The position numbers were made by a program, and so were the translations under genes. Positions 1 to 8,458 of a DNA stretch of 16,600 nt are shown here, one piece after another. The stretch comes from Pseudomonadota bacterium (GTDB taxonomy: Bacteria; Pseudomonadota; Gammaproteobacteria; Steroidobacterales; Steroidobacteraceae), in assembly GCA_021838065.1 (NCBI GenBank), contig JAKCEJ010000024.1:1-16600 (forward strand). The letters are read 5' to 3'. Each line of letters opens with the position of its first letter. The stretch's first letter is position 1. The notes beneath the pieces are model-generated. The model saw only the letters and a program-made list of their open reading frames with translations. It did no database searches and had not been told where the DNA came from.

Positions 1-1848
1 GACGCCGGAGCGCCGCTGGTGTGGAGCCCGGCGGGAGTCGCCGTGCTCATCGACAGTCAGAAGACCCTGTTTGATCTCACGCCCGGCAGCATTCAGGTGC
101 TGCGCGAGACACGCCCGGACCTCGATTACTACCTGATCCTCGGCGCGCCGAAGCGCATCTTCTCCACTCTGGACGTGCTTACCGGCCATGCGCCGCTGTT
201 TCCCAAGTGGTCGTTTGGCTTCATCAACAGCCAGTGGGGCATCAACGAAGGGGAACTGCTGCGCATCATCCACCGCTACCGAGCGCTGCACATTCCGATC
301 GACGCCTTTTCGCTCGACTTCGACTGGAAGGCCTGGGGGCAGAACAATTACGGCGAGTTCCGCTGGAACAGCAAGAAGTTTCCCGATGGTCCGACGGGCA
401 AGCTCGACCGTGAGCTCACCGCACTCGGCATTCATCTGATCGGCATCATGAAGCCGCGCATCCACGTGAACACGATCGAGGGGCGGTACGCCACCGAGCA
501 TCATCTGTGGATGCCGGGCGAGAAGGCGAGCATTGACTATTTCTCGCACAAGCCGGTGAAGACCCTCGATTTCGACAAGGCGGCGACCCGCAAGTGGTTC
601 TTCAACCCGGCGCTGCGGCACAGCTTCGAGACCGGCATCGTCGGCTGGTGGAACGACGAGGACGATGAGACCGGCCACGACACGCAGTTCTTCAACATGC
701 AGCGCGCCCTCTACGACGGTCAGCGCAAGTACTTCAAGGAACGTGTCTGGTCGCTGAACCGCAACTTCTGGCTCGGCGCACAGCGCTATGCCTACGGCCT
801 GTGGTCCGGGGACATCCGCAGCGGCTTCGCCAGCATGGCCGCGCAGCGCCAGCGGATGCTGAGCGCCATCGACGTCGGTGAGATGTGGTGGGGCATGGAC
901 GGCGGCGGCTTTCATCTGCATCCCTCCTCGGAGAATTACGCCCGCTGGCTCGAGTTCGACGCCTTCGCCCCGATCTGCCGCGTCCACGGCAGCCACTTGC
1001 AGCGTCGACAGCCGTGGATTTACGGCGGCACCGCGGCGCGCGCCGCCACCGCGGCGCTCGATCTGCGCTACCGGCTGATGCCCTACATCTACTCGAATGC
1101 CTGGCACGAGCACGTCACGGGCATCGGCCTCGTTCGTCCGTTGACCTTCTCCTGGCCGCAGGATCCGCACGTGCGCAACGACTACAGCGCCTGGATGTTC
1201 GGCAAGTGGTTGCTCGTCTCGCCGGTGGTGCACCGCCATCAGCGTGTCAAGCACCTGTACCTTCCGCCCGGCACCTGGACCAATTTTCTCACCGGCAAGA
1301 TCTACCGGGGCGGCAGGACTTATACCCTGGCGCTCGACTATAAGACCTGGATGGACATTCCGCTGTTCGTCCGCCAGGGAGCGATCATTCCGACCCAGCC
1401 ACTGATGCAGTACGTTGGGCAGCATCCGGTGACCCAGCTCACCGTGGAAGTATTCCCGGACAAACGAGCCACGCACTTCGATTATTACGACGACAACGGC
1501 GAGACCTATGCCTACGAGCACGGACAGTACTTCCTGCAGCGTCTCGGCACCCAGGCGCTCGGCCGGACCGTTCACCTCACCGTCGGCCCAGTGCGCGGAA
1601 CGTACAAACCCGCGCTGCAACGCTATCTGTTCGTCGTGCAACGGGTTCACGCCGGCGCCGTGAGTGTCGACGGCCGCGCGCTGAACCCCGCCGCCAATCC
1701 GGCGGCGCTCAGCGGCTGCACGACGGTCTGTTGGGCGCGCGGCCACAACCGCGTCGCGTCCCTCACGTTTATCGATCTGCCCGCCGGTAAGCCCTACCGC
1801 GTGAGCATCAAGGAGGACAGCCGCCAGCAGGGCCGACGATCTGACTGA
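1..1848 (+). CDS. GH31 family alpha-glucosidase (5' end outside window)
   Basis: Retaining glycoside hydrolase of family 31, expected to release glucose (or a related sugar) from alpha-glucosides. The reading frame is open from base 1, so the start codon and the N-terminal part lie upstream; about 615 residues are visible and family members usually have 650-800. Seen: the (beta/alpha)8 barrel start FSLDFDW (nt ~310-330); the nucleophile region GWWNDEDDE, where the Asp at nt 655-657 aligns with the catalytic Asp of the usual WxDMNE motif; and the acid/base region RYAYGLWSGD, with Asp at nt 811-813. After it comes a GMDGGGF stretch in place of the more usual DIGGF, then the C-terminal beta domains with YYDDNGETYAYE. 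The family is secure. Substrate specificity is not visible, and neither is a signal peptide, so its compartment is unknown. The alpha-glucan neighbours favour maltodextrin or isomaltose-type substrates. It is separated from the next gene by a strong hairpin. Confidence 0.9.
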   Translation, partial: DAGAPLVWSPAGVAVLIDSQKTLFDLTPGSIQVLRETRPDLDYYLILGAPKRIFSTLDVLTGHAPLFPKWSFGFINSQWGINEGELLRIIHRYRALHIPIDAFSLDFDWKAWGQNNYGEFRWNSKKFPDGPTGKLDRELTALGIHLIGIMKPRIHVNTIEGRYATEHHLWMPGEKASIDYFSHKPVKTLDFDKAATRKWFFNPALRHSFETGIVGWWNDEDDETGHDTQFFNMQRALYDGQRKYFKERVWSLNRNFWLGAQRYAYGLWSGDIRSGFASMAAQRQRMLSAIDVGEMWWGMDGGGFHLHPSSENYARWLEFDAFAPICRVHGSHLQRRQPWIYGGTAARAATAALDLRYRLMPYIYSNAWHEHVTGIGLVRPLTFSWPQDPHVRNDYSAWMFGKWLLVSPVVHRHQRVKHLYLPPGTWTNFLTGKIYRGGRTYTLALDYKTWMDIPLFVRQGAIIPTQPLMQYVGQHPVTQLTVEVFPDKRATHFDYYDDNGETYAYEHGQYFLQRLGTQALGRTVHLTVGPVRGTYKPALQRYLFVVQRVHAGAVSVDGRALNPAANPAALSGCTTVCWARGHNRVASLTFIDLPAGKPYRVSIKEDSRQQGRRSD

Positions 1849-1857
1849 ACGAAGCTC

Positions 1858-1898
1858 CGCACGCGCCCGGCCCCGGGGTCCCGGGCCGGGCGCGTGCG
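1858..1898 (+). terminator. Strong GC-rich inverted repeat, putative terminator after GH31
   Basis: A perfect 16-bp inverted repeat (arms 1858-1873 and 1883-1898, 9-base loop) starts 10 bases after the GH31 stop codon. There is no T-run after it, so it is not a textbook intrinsic terminator. It may still end or attenuate transcription, or protect the GH31 mRNA 3' end. The remaining spacer up to base 2008 holds a short GAC tandem run near 1952-1963 and a good ribosome binding site. I saw no convincing -35/-10 pair in it. Confidence 0.55.
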
Positions 1899-1996
1899 CC
1901 GGGATGAATCCGGGCTGACCGGAGCTGAGCCGACGCAGAGCGGTGCGTGCCCGACGACGACGACGGGGAGCAAGAGCCGATGGACGGCCAACGTCT

Positions 1997-2002
1997 AGGG
2001 GA
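1997..2002 (+). promoter_or_regulatory. Ribosome binding site of first GH13 gene
   Basis: AGGGGA lies 6 bases before the ATG at 2009. This decides the start: the frame is open further upstream to a GTG at 1943, but that would place an Arg-rich 22-residue extension before the signal peptide and has no comparable binding site. Confidence 0.7.
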
Positions 2003-2008
2003 ACAGCG

Positions 2009-4045
2009 ATGAATCGTCAAAACGACTGTCACAGCATCCGGCCGTCATGCGGGATTCCATGGCTCATGCTCGTTTTGCTGTCTGGAGTGCTGCTCGGCGC
2101 CAGCGGCAGGGCGCTGGCCTGCGGCACCAACGGAAACATCCATTGGCGCGAGCTGTTCTCGGATCAGGGGCCGATGTTCGACAGCAATCAGCAGCCGAGC
2201 GCTACACAGCCCGTCACGGTCACACTGCGCACCGGACACGACAACGCCACTGCCGTCGACATCAAGTATTACGACACCGGCGACGAGACATTTCGGTACG
2301 TTCCGATGACGAAATCGGCGACGGATCCGACCGGAAAATTCGATTATTGGCGCGGAACCATCCCGGCGAGCGCTTCGGAGAAATACTACCGGTTCAGGGT
2401 CACCAATGGCTCGCAGACGGTCTGGTACAACGCGGCCGGCGCCAGCGCCATCCAGCCCGCCATTGGGGATTTCTACATCATCCCGGGCTATCACACGCCG
2501 AACTGGATGAAGAACGGCGTGATGTACGAGGTCTTCGTCGATCGCTTCTATGATGGCAATCCGCGCAACGACGTCACCAACGGCCAATACACGTTCCACG
2601 GCTGCGCAACCGAGCAGCACGCGTGGGGCACGAGCACGCGCCCCACGGTCCGCCGCTGTGGCGCCGAAGTCTTCTTTGGCGGTGATCTGGCTGGAATAGA
2701 CCAGAAGCTCGATTACATCAAGGACACGCTCGGGGCCAATATTCTCTACCTCACGCCGATATTCGAGTCCCCGAGCAACCACAAGTACGACACCACAAAT
2801 TACTACAAGGTCGATCCCGCCTTCGGCACCGCAGGAACCCTGGAGAAGCTGATCCACGCGGTGCACAGCGCCAGCAACGGCCCGAAGGGTTACGTCATCC
2901 TCGACGGTGTGTTCAATCACACGGGGGCCGCCAATTGCTGGTTCGGCCGCTACGCCTATGAGCACCTCTCGTGCAACGTGGTCGGCGCCTACCGATCGAA
3001 GTCGAGCCCCTACCATTCCTGGTATACGTTCCAGAAGTGGCCGAAGAAATACTCTATGTTCTTCACCGTCAGGGAGATGCCGAAGCTCAACTACGGCGCT
3101 CCGGGCTCGCCGGTGCGCGAGCAGATCTACGCGGGCCCGCACTCCGTGGTGCAGACCTATCTGAAGGCGCCCTACGGAATCGACGGCTGGCGGCTCGACT
3201 CCGCACAGATGCTCGACGCCAACGGCGGTCCGGGGAGCGATGCGACTAATCATCAGATCATGCGCGAGCTGCGCACGGCAGTGCTGTCCGTCAATCCCCA
3301 CGCCGAGATACTCGGGGAGTACTGGGGCAACGCTTCCCCGTGGCTCGACGACGGCAAGCAGTGGGACGGCGCCATGAACTACGACGGCTTCACCGACCCG
3401 GTCTCGGAGTGGATGTGCGGAGTGAACGAGGACGGCAAACCCGCGGCGATCGATGTCACTCAGTTCGACGCCTGGCTGCATCGCACGCGGGCGGATCTGC
3501 CCGTGAACGCACAGGAGACCATGACGAACGAGCTCGGCACGCACGATACGCCGCGCTTCGCCACCCGCTGCGGCGGCGTGCCGGCCACGAGCGAGCTCGG
3601 CATGATCTTCCAATTCACGTACGTCGGCACACCGACGATCTACTATGGTGATGAATACGGCATGAAGGGGCCTGCGCCCTTCGGCAACCGGCGGACGTTC
3701 GACTGGTCGAAGGCGACGCTGAAGGACCCGCTGGTGGCGCTCGCCCATCGGCTGATCGCGATCCGCCATCGGTACGCGGCGCTGCGCACTGGCTCCTTCA
3801 TCACACTGCTCACGGACGATGCGCGTAATGTCTATGCATTTGGACGCTTCGACCGCACGCACCGCATTGCGGTGGTGCTGAACAACTCGCCGAAACCGCG
3901 GACGATCGCCGTACCCGTGTGGCAGGTGAGCGACGGCAACGGGTCGAAGGTCAAGGACCTGCTCACCGGGAAGGATTACCCGGTCGCGAGCGGCGCCGTG
4001 CACATCACGCTTCGCGGTCACCACGGCGCCATACTGGAGCAGTAG
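2009..4045 (+). CDS. Exported GH13 neopullulanase/cyclomaltodextrinase-like amylase, copy 1
   Basis: Alpha-glucan hydrolase of family GH13, 678 residues. Residues 1-37 look like a signal peptidase I signal: a hydrophobic stretch at ~16-31, then ALA before Cys38. Arg34 at -4 breaks the lipobox rule, so I read it as a soluble exported enzyme. Residues ~40-165 form an N-terminal beta domain like CBM34, found in neopullulanase and cyclomaltodextrinase types. The barrel follows, with all four GH13 regions: DGVFNH (Asp299-His304), GWRLD (Arg395, nucleophile Asp397), GEYWG (acid/base Glu437) and THD (His512, Asp513), then a C-terminal beta domain. The stretch SNHKYDTTNYYKVDP is typical of the neopullulanase group. 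Six cysteines (199, 217, 310, 322, 470, 521) recur in the downstream paralogue and could form disulphides in the periplasm or outside. Exact specificity (cyclodextrin, pullulan or maltodextrin) cannot be read from sequence. Confidence 0.9.
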   Translation: MNRQNDCHSIRPSCGIPWLMLVLLSGVLLGASGRALACGTNGNIHWRELFSDQGPMFDSNQQPSATQPVTVTLRTGHDNATAVDIKYYDTGDETFRYVPMTKSATDPTGKFDYWRGTIPASASEKYYRFRVTNGSQTVWYNAAGASAIQPAIGDFYIIPGYHTPNWMKNGVMYEVFVDRFYDGNPRNDVTNGQYTFHGCATEQHAWGTSTRPTVRRCGAEVFFGGDLAGIDQKLDYIKDTLGANILYLTPIFESPSNHKYDTTNYYKVDPAFGTAGTLEKLIHAVHSASNGPKGYVILDGVFNHTGAANCWFGRYAYEHLSCNVVGAYRSKSSPYHSWYTFQKWPKKYSMFFTVREMPKLNYGAPGSPVREQIYAGPHSVVQTYLKAPYGIDGWRLDSAQMLDANGGPGSDATNHQIMRELRTAVLSVNPHAEILGEYWGNASPWLDDGKQWDGAMNYDGFTDPVSEWMCGVNEDGKPAAIDVTQFDAWLHRTRADLPVNAQETMTNELGTHDTPRFATRCGGVPATSELGMIFQFTYVGTPTIYYGDEYGMKGPAPFGNRRTFDWSKATLKDPLVALAHRLIAIRHRYAALRTGSFITLLTDDARNVYAFGRFDRTHRIAVVLNNSPKPRTIAVPVWQVSDGNGSKVKDLLTGKDYPVASGAVHITLRGHHGAILEQ

Positions 4046-4061
4046 ACGGCCGCTGGCCGTC
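4045..4061 (+). other. Small inverted repeat at the end of GH13 copy 1
   Basis: A perfect 7-bp stem (4045-4051 with 4055-4061) and a 3-base loop begin on the last base of the stop codon. No T-run follows. It could be a weak processing or attenuation element between the two paralogous genes. The rest of the 79-base gap holds a 10-base palindrome, CGTCATGACG (4084-4093), and an AT-rich patch (4105-4120) that is unusual in this GC-rich window and could carry a -10 element. None of this is firm. Confidence 0.3.
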
Positions 4062-4124
4062 GCAGGCCGGCGGACACTCGACTCGTCATGACGGCATACG
4101 CATGCAAATAAGAGTGAAACACTG

Positions 4125-6191
4125 ATGTCCGACTTGAACGCTCTGCGATTACGGGTTCCGCGACGCGCCTCTGCGATCGGGGTCTTCATGGCGGCGACGC
4201 TGCTGGCAGGCTGTGGCGGGGGTGGCGCGCCCGCCGCCGCATCGAGCAGCTCCGGCAGCGGCAGCGCCCCCGCGGCGGCGAGCACCATCCACACCGCCGA
4301 CCTGTTCTCCGACCAGGGCTCGATGTACGACAGCAACATCGAGCCCAGCGCGACCGATGCGGTGACCGTGACGCTGCGTACCGGCCACGGCAACGTCACC
4401 AGTGCGAACATCAAGTACTACGATACGGCGGACGGGTCGTTCCACTACGTACCGATGCAGATCACCTCGACCGATCCGACCGGACGGTTCGATTACTGGC
4501 AGGGCACCATCCCGGCGAGTGCATCCGAGAAGTACTACCGGTTCGAGATCGGCAACGGCTCCCAGACGCTCTGGTACAACGCCGACGGGGCCAGCGCGAT
4601 CGAGCCCTCGTCGGGGGACTTTTTCGTCATTCCGGGCTTCAAGACGCCGGACTGGATGAAAAACGGCGTGATGTACGAGATCTTCGTCGACCGCTTCTTC
4701 GACGGTAATCCCGCCAACGACGTCACGAGCGGCCAATATACCTATGCGGGCTGCGCCACCGAGCAGCATGCCTGGGGGACGAGCGTCTATGCGACCACTC
4801 CCGGCTGCAACGCCGAGGTGTTCTTCGGCGGCGACCTTGCCGGGATCGATCAGAAGCTCAGCTACATCAAGCAGACCCTGGGGGCGGACATTCTCTACCT
4901 GACCCCCATCTTCGAGGCGCCCTCGAACCACAAGTACGACACGGCCGACTACTACAAAGTCGATCCCGCGTTCGGCACGGCGAGCGACCTCGAGACGCTG
5001 ATTCAGGATGTGCACAGCAGTGCCAGCGGACCCGCGGGCTACCTCATTCTCGACGGCGTCTTCAACCACAGCGGTGACTCGAACTGCTGGTTCGGCAGGG
5101 AAACCTACGGAACGTTTACCTGCTCGGTGACCGGCGCCTACCAGTCGCAGTCGAGCCCGTACTACTCCTGGTATACCTTCCAGAGCTGGCCGAACCAGTA
5201 CTCGACCTTCGCGAACTCCGTGCCGACCATGCCCAAGCTCAACTACGGGTCGAGCGCAGTCCGCGATCAGATCTACGCCGGAGCCAATTCCGTGGTGCAG
5301 ACCTACCTGAAGGCGCCCTACGGTATCGACGGCTGGCGGCTCGACTCGGCGCAGATGCTGGATGCGGACGGCAACGGCGGCTCGGACGCCACCAATCACC
5401 AGATCATGGAGGAGCTGCGCACCGCGGTGCTGTCGGTCAATCCCAATGCCGAGATCCTCGGGGAGTACTGGGGAGATCCGGCGCCGTGGCTCGACAACGG
5501 CAACCAGTGGGATGGCGCCATGAACTACAACGGATTCACCGATCCGCTTTCGGAGTGGCTGTGCGGCGTCGATGAGAGCGGCAAGAGCGCCTCGATCGAC
5601 GTGACGCAGTTCGACAGCTGGCTGCGCGGCACTCGGGCGGATCTGCCGGTGAACGCGCAGGAGACGATGACCAACGAGCTCGGAACTCACGACACGCCGC
5701 GCTTCACGACCCGCTGCGCCGACAATCTGGCGAAGACCGAGCTCGCCATGATCTTCCAGTTCACGTACGTGGGTACGCCGACCATCTACTACGGCGATGA
5801 GTACGGGATGCAAGGGGAGAACGATCCGGACGACCGGCGCACTTTCGACTGGTCGAAGGCCACGCTCTCCGATCCGCCGGTGGCGCTGACGCACAAACTG
5901 ATTTCCATCCGCGACACGTACCCGGCACTGCGCACTGGCTCGTTCATGAGCTTGATTGCCGATGACACCGATGATGTCTATGCCTATGGCCGGTTCGATG
6001 CGAACAACCGCATCGCGGTGGTGCTGAATGCCGATGCCAGCGCGCACAGCGTGACGGTGCCGGTATGGCAGCTCAGCATGACCGACGGGTCGACGGTGAC
6101 GGACCTGCTCTCGGGCACCGCCTATACCGTCGACAATGGTAATGTGACCGTGACCCTCCCGGCCGATTCCGGAGCGATTCTCGAGCAATGA
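4125..6191 (+). CDS. GH13 neopullulanase/cyclomaltodextrinase-like lipoprotein, copy 2
   Basis: Close paralogue of the preceding gene, 688 residues, predicted to be a lipoprotein. The signal ends in a classical lipobox, LLAGC (26-30), with lipidation at Cys30. The following Gly, not Asp, favours sorting to the outer membrane. A Gly/Ala/Ser-rich linker (31-53) gives reach before the CBM34-like domain (~55-175). The barrel is complete: DGVFNH (Asp310-His315), GWRLD (Arg405, nucleophile Asp407), GEYWG (Glu447), THD (His522, Asp523). Cysteines 210, 228, 321, 333, 480 and 531 match the six of copy 1. Over the 109-residue stretch from WMKNG to DPAFGT I hand-counted 90 identities with copy 1, so this is a tandem duplication under strong constraint. 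The ATG follows AAGAG (4110-4114) at 10 bases. Its stop overlaps the next start by 4 bases (ATGA), indicating an operon. Probably the surface- or envelope-anchored member of the pair. Confidence 0.9.
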   Translation: MSDLNALRLRVPRRASAIGVFMAATLLAGCGGGGAPAAASSSSGSGSAPAAASTIHTADLFSDQGSMYDSNIEPSATDAVTVTLRTGHGNVTSANIKYYDTADGSFHYVPMQITSTDPTGRFDYWQGTIPASASEKYYRFEIGNGSQTLWYNADGASAIEPSSGDFFVIPGFKTPDWMKNGVMYEIFVDRFFDGNPANDVTSGQYTYAGCATEQHAWGTSVYATTPGCNAEVFFGGDLAGIDQKLSYIKQTLGADILYLTPIFEAPSNHKYDTADYYKVDPAFGTASDLETLIQDVHSSASGPAGYLILDGVFNHSGDSNCWFGRETYGTFTCSVTGAYQSQSSPYYSWYTFQSWPNQYSTFANSVPTMPKLNYGSSAVRDQIYAGANSVVQTYLKAPYGIDGWRLDSAQMLDADGNGGSDATNHQIMEELRTAVLSVNPNAEILGEYWGDPAPWLDNGNQWDGAMNYNGFTDPLSEWLCGVDESGKSASIDVTQFDSWLRGTRADLPVNAQETMTNELGTHDTPRFTTRCADNLAKTELAMIFQFTYVGTPTIYYGDEYGMQGENDPDDRRTFDWSKATLSDPPVALTHKLISIRDTYPALRTGSFMSLIADDTDDVYAYGRFDANNRIAVVLNADASAHSVTVPVWQLSMTDGSTVTDLLSGTAYTVDNGNVTVTLPADSGAILEQ

Positions 6192-8458
6192 ACAGCGACA
6201 CGCGAAGGACAGGACCGCCGCGGCGGATCGACGGCACGGTGCGCGCAGTCACCCGGACCGGCGTGCGGGCCGCGCTGACGGCAGCGGTTGCGATGGCGGC
6301 GATGCCCGCCCTCGCCGGCAACTGGCATACCACGCTCACCTGGCGGGGCCACGAGGCGCGCGTCGCGCGATTGCCCGGCGGCGGCTATGTGCTGCATGCG
6401 CCGGCCCGCACGCGCACCATCCGGCCGCAGCGCGATCGGGCGCATACCGCCAGCATGCTGTTCGACGCGCTGTTCGCGATGGCCCAGTCGGACCTGCGCA
6501 AGGACTCCGTAAGCGCCATACACGATCCGGCCTTCAATCACGGCAAGCCGATCCCGTGCCGCTGCTTCATCGCGGGCAAGGAGTGGCCATTCGCCTGGAC
6601 GCGCGATCTGTCCTACTCCACTGACCTTGCGCTGTGGCGGTTCGATCCGCGGCGCGCACGCACCTCGCTGCTGTTCAAGCTCTCGCCGGCGCGCGCGAGC
6701 GGCGTGCGCCAAGGACTCTACATCATGGAGGACACCGGCTCGGGCGGCAGCTGGCCGGTCAGCACCGATCGGATCGTGTGGTTCCTTGGCGCGCGGCATC
6801 TGCTCGGCGAGCCTCGCTTCGCCGGCACGGTCTACCAGGCGCTCAAGGACACTCTGGCTCAGGACCGCCGCTATACCTTCGATCCGCACGTCGGCCTGTA
6901 TCGCGGCGAGACGTCGTTTCTCGACTGGCGCCAACAGACTTATCCGCAGTGGACGGCGCACAACGTGGTGTTCATCGCGCAGTCGTTCTCGCTGTCGACG
7001 AACGTGCTGCATTACGATGCGCTGCGCTTGGCCGCCTGGATGTCGCGCCAACGGCGGCACGCAGCTCTGGCACGCCGCTATGCGGCGCAGGCGGCGGCAC
7101 TGAAGCGGGCTATCAACCGGCGCTTCTGGCAGCCTGCGCAGGGCCTGTACATGAGCTACATCGGCGGGCGGGTGCATCCGGCCCCTTACGACGCCTACGA
7201 TCTGCTCGGCCTCGATCTGGCGATCACGAGCGGTGTGGCTCCGCCAGCGCGCGCGCAGCGCGTGCTCGCGCGTTATCCGGCGTGGCCGGCTGGCAGCCCG
7301 GTGATCTGGCCGGAGCGGCGGGATCAGCCCATCTATCATAATCGCGCCATCTGGCCGTTCGTCAGCGAATTCACCCTGCGCGCCGCGCGGCGCGTCGAGG
7401 ACGTGCCGCTCATCGCTCATGAGCTGCGCTCGCTGGTGCGCGGCGCGGCGCTCACCGGCTCGAACATGGAGAACTTCTCGCTGCTCGAGCAATCGACGCA
7501 CGTGCCCGGCCGGCTCGGGGGGCCCGTGGTCGACTCGCGCCGGCAGCTCTGGTCCGTGGCCGGCTATCTCGACATGGTAGTGCGCGGGGTGTTCGGCGTG
7601 CGCGACGACGGCAACGTTCACCCCGAGCTGCCCGCGACCCTGGTGCCGATGCTCTTTGGCACCGGCCGGACCATCAGTCTGAGCTTGGGCGCGCGCAAAA
7701 TCGTGCTCGTGCGGCCGGCGCGCATCAGCGGCAATCTCCTCGTGGCCGGGACGGTCCGCCGGCAGGGCCGCGTGACGCGGGTTCGGCTCGTGAGCCGCCA
7801 CGTCGATTCCGCTCCGCTGCGGCTGCATGCGCCGATGTATCTGCCGGCCACGCCGCCCGCTCCGGCGGTGACGGCGGATGGCACGCGCTGGCGCATCGGC
7901 TCGCACGTTGCGGGCATCCTGTACGTCAACGGGCGGCGCTGGGGACCGATCTCGGGGCGGGCTTCCGTAGCGCGCAGCGGCGGGCTGCAGTGCTTTAGCC
8001 TCACCGCGCTCGGGGCGGACCGACTGCAGTCGCTGCACAGCCGCTCGCGCTGCGTCGGGCCGGTCAGTACGGTGGGCTCGGCCTGGCCGCGGCACTGGAC
8101 CGCGCCGCGCTCCGGGGTGTATCTAGCCTGGGTGGATTACGATAATGCCCATGGTCCGATCAGCACCGGCATCACCGCCGCGGTGCGGCGCATGGTCATC
8201 CGCTGCGGCGCCGCCGCCCCGCAGCGGTATCCGCTGGTCATGCCTCAAAGCCATGGCGAGCAGGCTTCCACGGTGGTGCGGTTCCGCGCGCGCGCGGGAG
8301 CGCACTGCGCGTTCAGCTTCACCGGCGGGTTCAATATGAGCGATCTGGCCCACTACGCGTACTACACCGGCGGCGAGGGCGGCGCCACGGGCCCGGTCAA
8401 CAGCGCGCAGATCTACGGGCTGCGCATCGCGCCGCTCGCTGAGGAGCCGCGGCGGTGA
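6188..8458 (+). CDS. Exported six-hairpin glycosidase-like protein of unassigned family
   Basis: 756 residues, predicted to be exported: a hydrophobic stretch at ~26-42 ends in ALA (41-43). The central part resembles six-hairpin (alpha/alpha)6-barrel carbohydrate enzymes of the GH15/GH63/GH94 type. Cues are WTRD (137-140) followed by helix-forming residues, a Gly-rich segment after IMED, GETSFLDW (240-247), and regular helix-plus-aromatic spacing up to about residue 470. The last ~250 residues are beta-rich, and the final ~115 (from about YDNAHGP) look like a separate sandwich, possibly carbohydrate-binding; this is inference. I cannot assign a GH family or catalytic acids with certainty. The ATGA overlap with the GH13 lipoprotein gene and the GTGA overlap with the transporter gene place it in the alpha-glucan operon, so an exo-acting alpha-glucosidase, glucoamylase or debranching role is the best guess. 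The spacing from the nearest GGAG (6171-6174) is long, fitting coupled translation. Confidence 0.75.
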   Translation: MNSDTRRTGPPRRIDGTVRAVTRTGVRAALTAAVAMAAMPALAGNWHTTLTWRGHEARVARLPGGGYVLHAPARTRTIRPQRDRAHTASMLFDALFAMAQSDLRKDSVSAIHDPAFNHGKPIPCRCFIAGKEWPFAWTRDLSYSTDLALWRFDPRRARTSLLFKLSPARASGVRQGLYIMEDTGSGGSWPVSTDRIVWFLGARHLLGEPRFAGTVYQALKDTLAQDRRYTFDPHVGLYRGETSFLDWRQQTYPQWTAHNVVFIAQSFSLSTNVLHYDALRLAAWMSRQRRHAALARRYAAQAAALKRAINRRFWQPAQGLYMSYIGGRVHPAPYDAYDLLGLDLAITSGVAPPARAQRVLARYPAWPAGSPVIWPERRDQPIYHNRAIWPFVSEFTLRAARRVEDVPLIAHELRSLVRGAALTGSNMENFSLLEQSTHVPGRLGGPVVDSRRQLWSVAGYLDMVVRGVFGVRDDGNVHPELPATLVPMLFGTGRTISLSLGARKIVLVRPARISGNLLVAGTVRRQGRVTRVRLVSRHVDSAPLRLHAPMYLPATPPAPAVTADGTRWRIGSHVAGILYVNGRRWGPISGRASVARSGGLQCFSLTALGADRLQSLHSRSRCVGPVSTVGSAWPRHWTAPRSGVYLAWVDYDNAHGPISTGITAAVRRMVIRCGAAAPQRYPLVMPQSHGEQASTVVRFRARAGAHCAFSFTGGFNMSDLAHYAYYTGGEGGATGPVNSAQIYGLRIAPLAEEPRR
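8441..8446 (+). promoter_or_regulatory. Ribosome binding site supporting the GTG start of the transporter
   Basis: GAGGAG lies 8 bases before the GTG at 8455, inside the end of the six-hairpin gene. It supports GTG as the true start, with a 4-base GTGA overlap. Confidence 0.65.

Noticed and set aside
1943..2008. Upstream GTG start for GH13 copy 1
   Set aside because: It would put an Arg-rich extension before the signal peptide; the ATG at 2009 has AGGGGA 6 bases upstream.
2108..2122. Lipoprotein signal in GH13 copy 1 (Cys38 after ALA)
   Set aside because: Position -3 is Ala and -4 is Arg, which does not fit a lipobox. Ordinary signal peptidase cleavage before Cys38 is more likely.
4084..4105. 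Operator-like palindromes CGTCATGACG and GCATGC before GH13 copy 2
   Set aside because: Short palindromes of this size are expected by chance. They do not match a known sugar-regulator consensus and do not recur before the other glucan genes.
2045..8095. Long - strand frames at 2045-4414, 4149-6188 and 6122-8095
   Set aside because: All are antisense to GH13 copy 1, copy 2 and the six-hairpin gene. The first two look alike only because the genes beneath them are paralogues.
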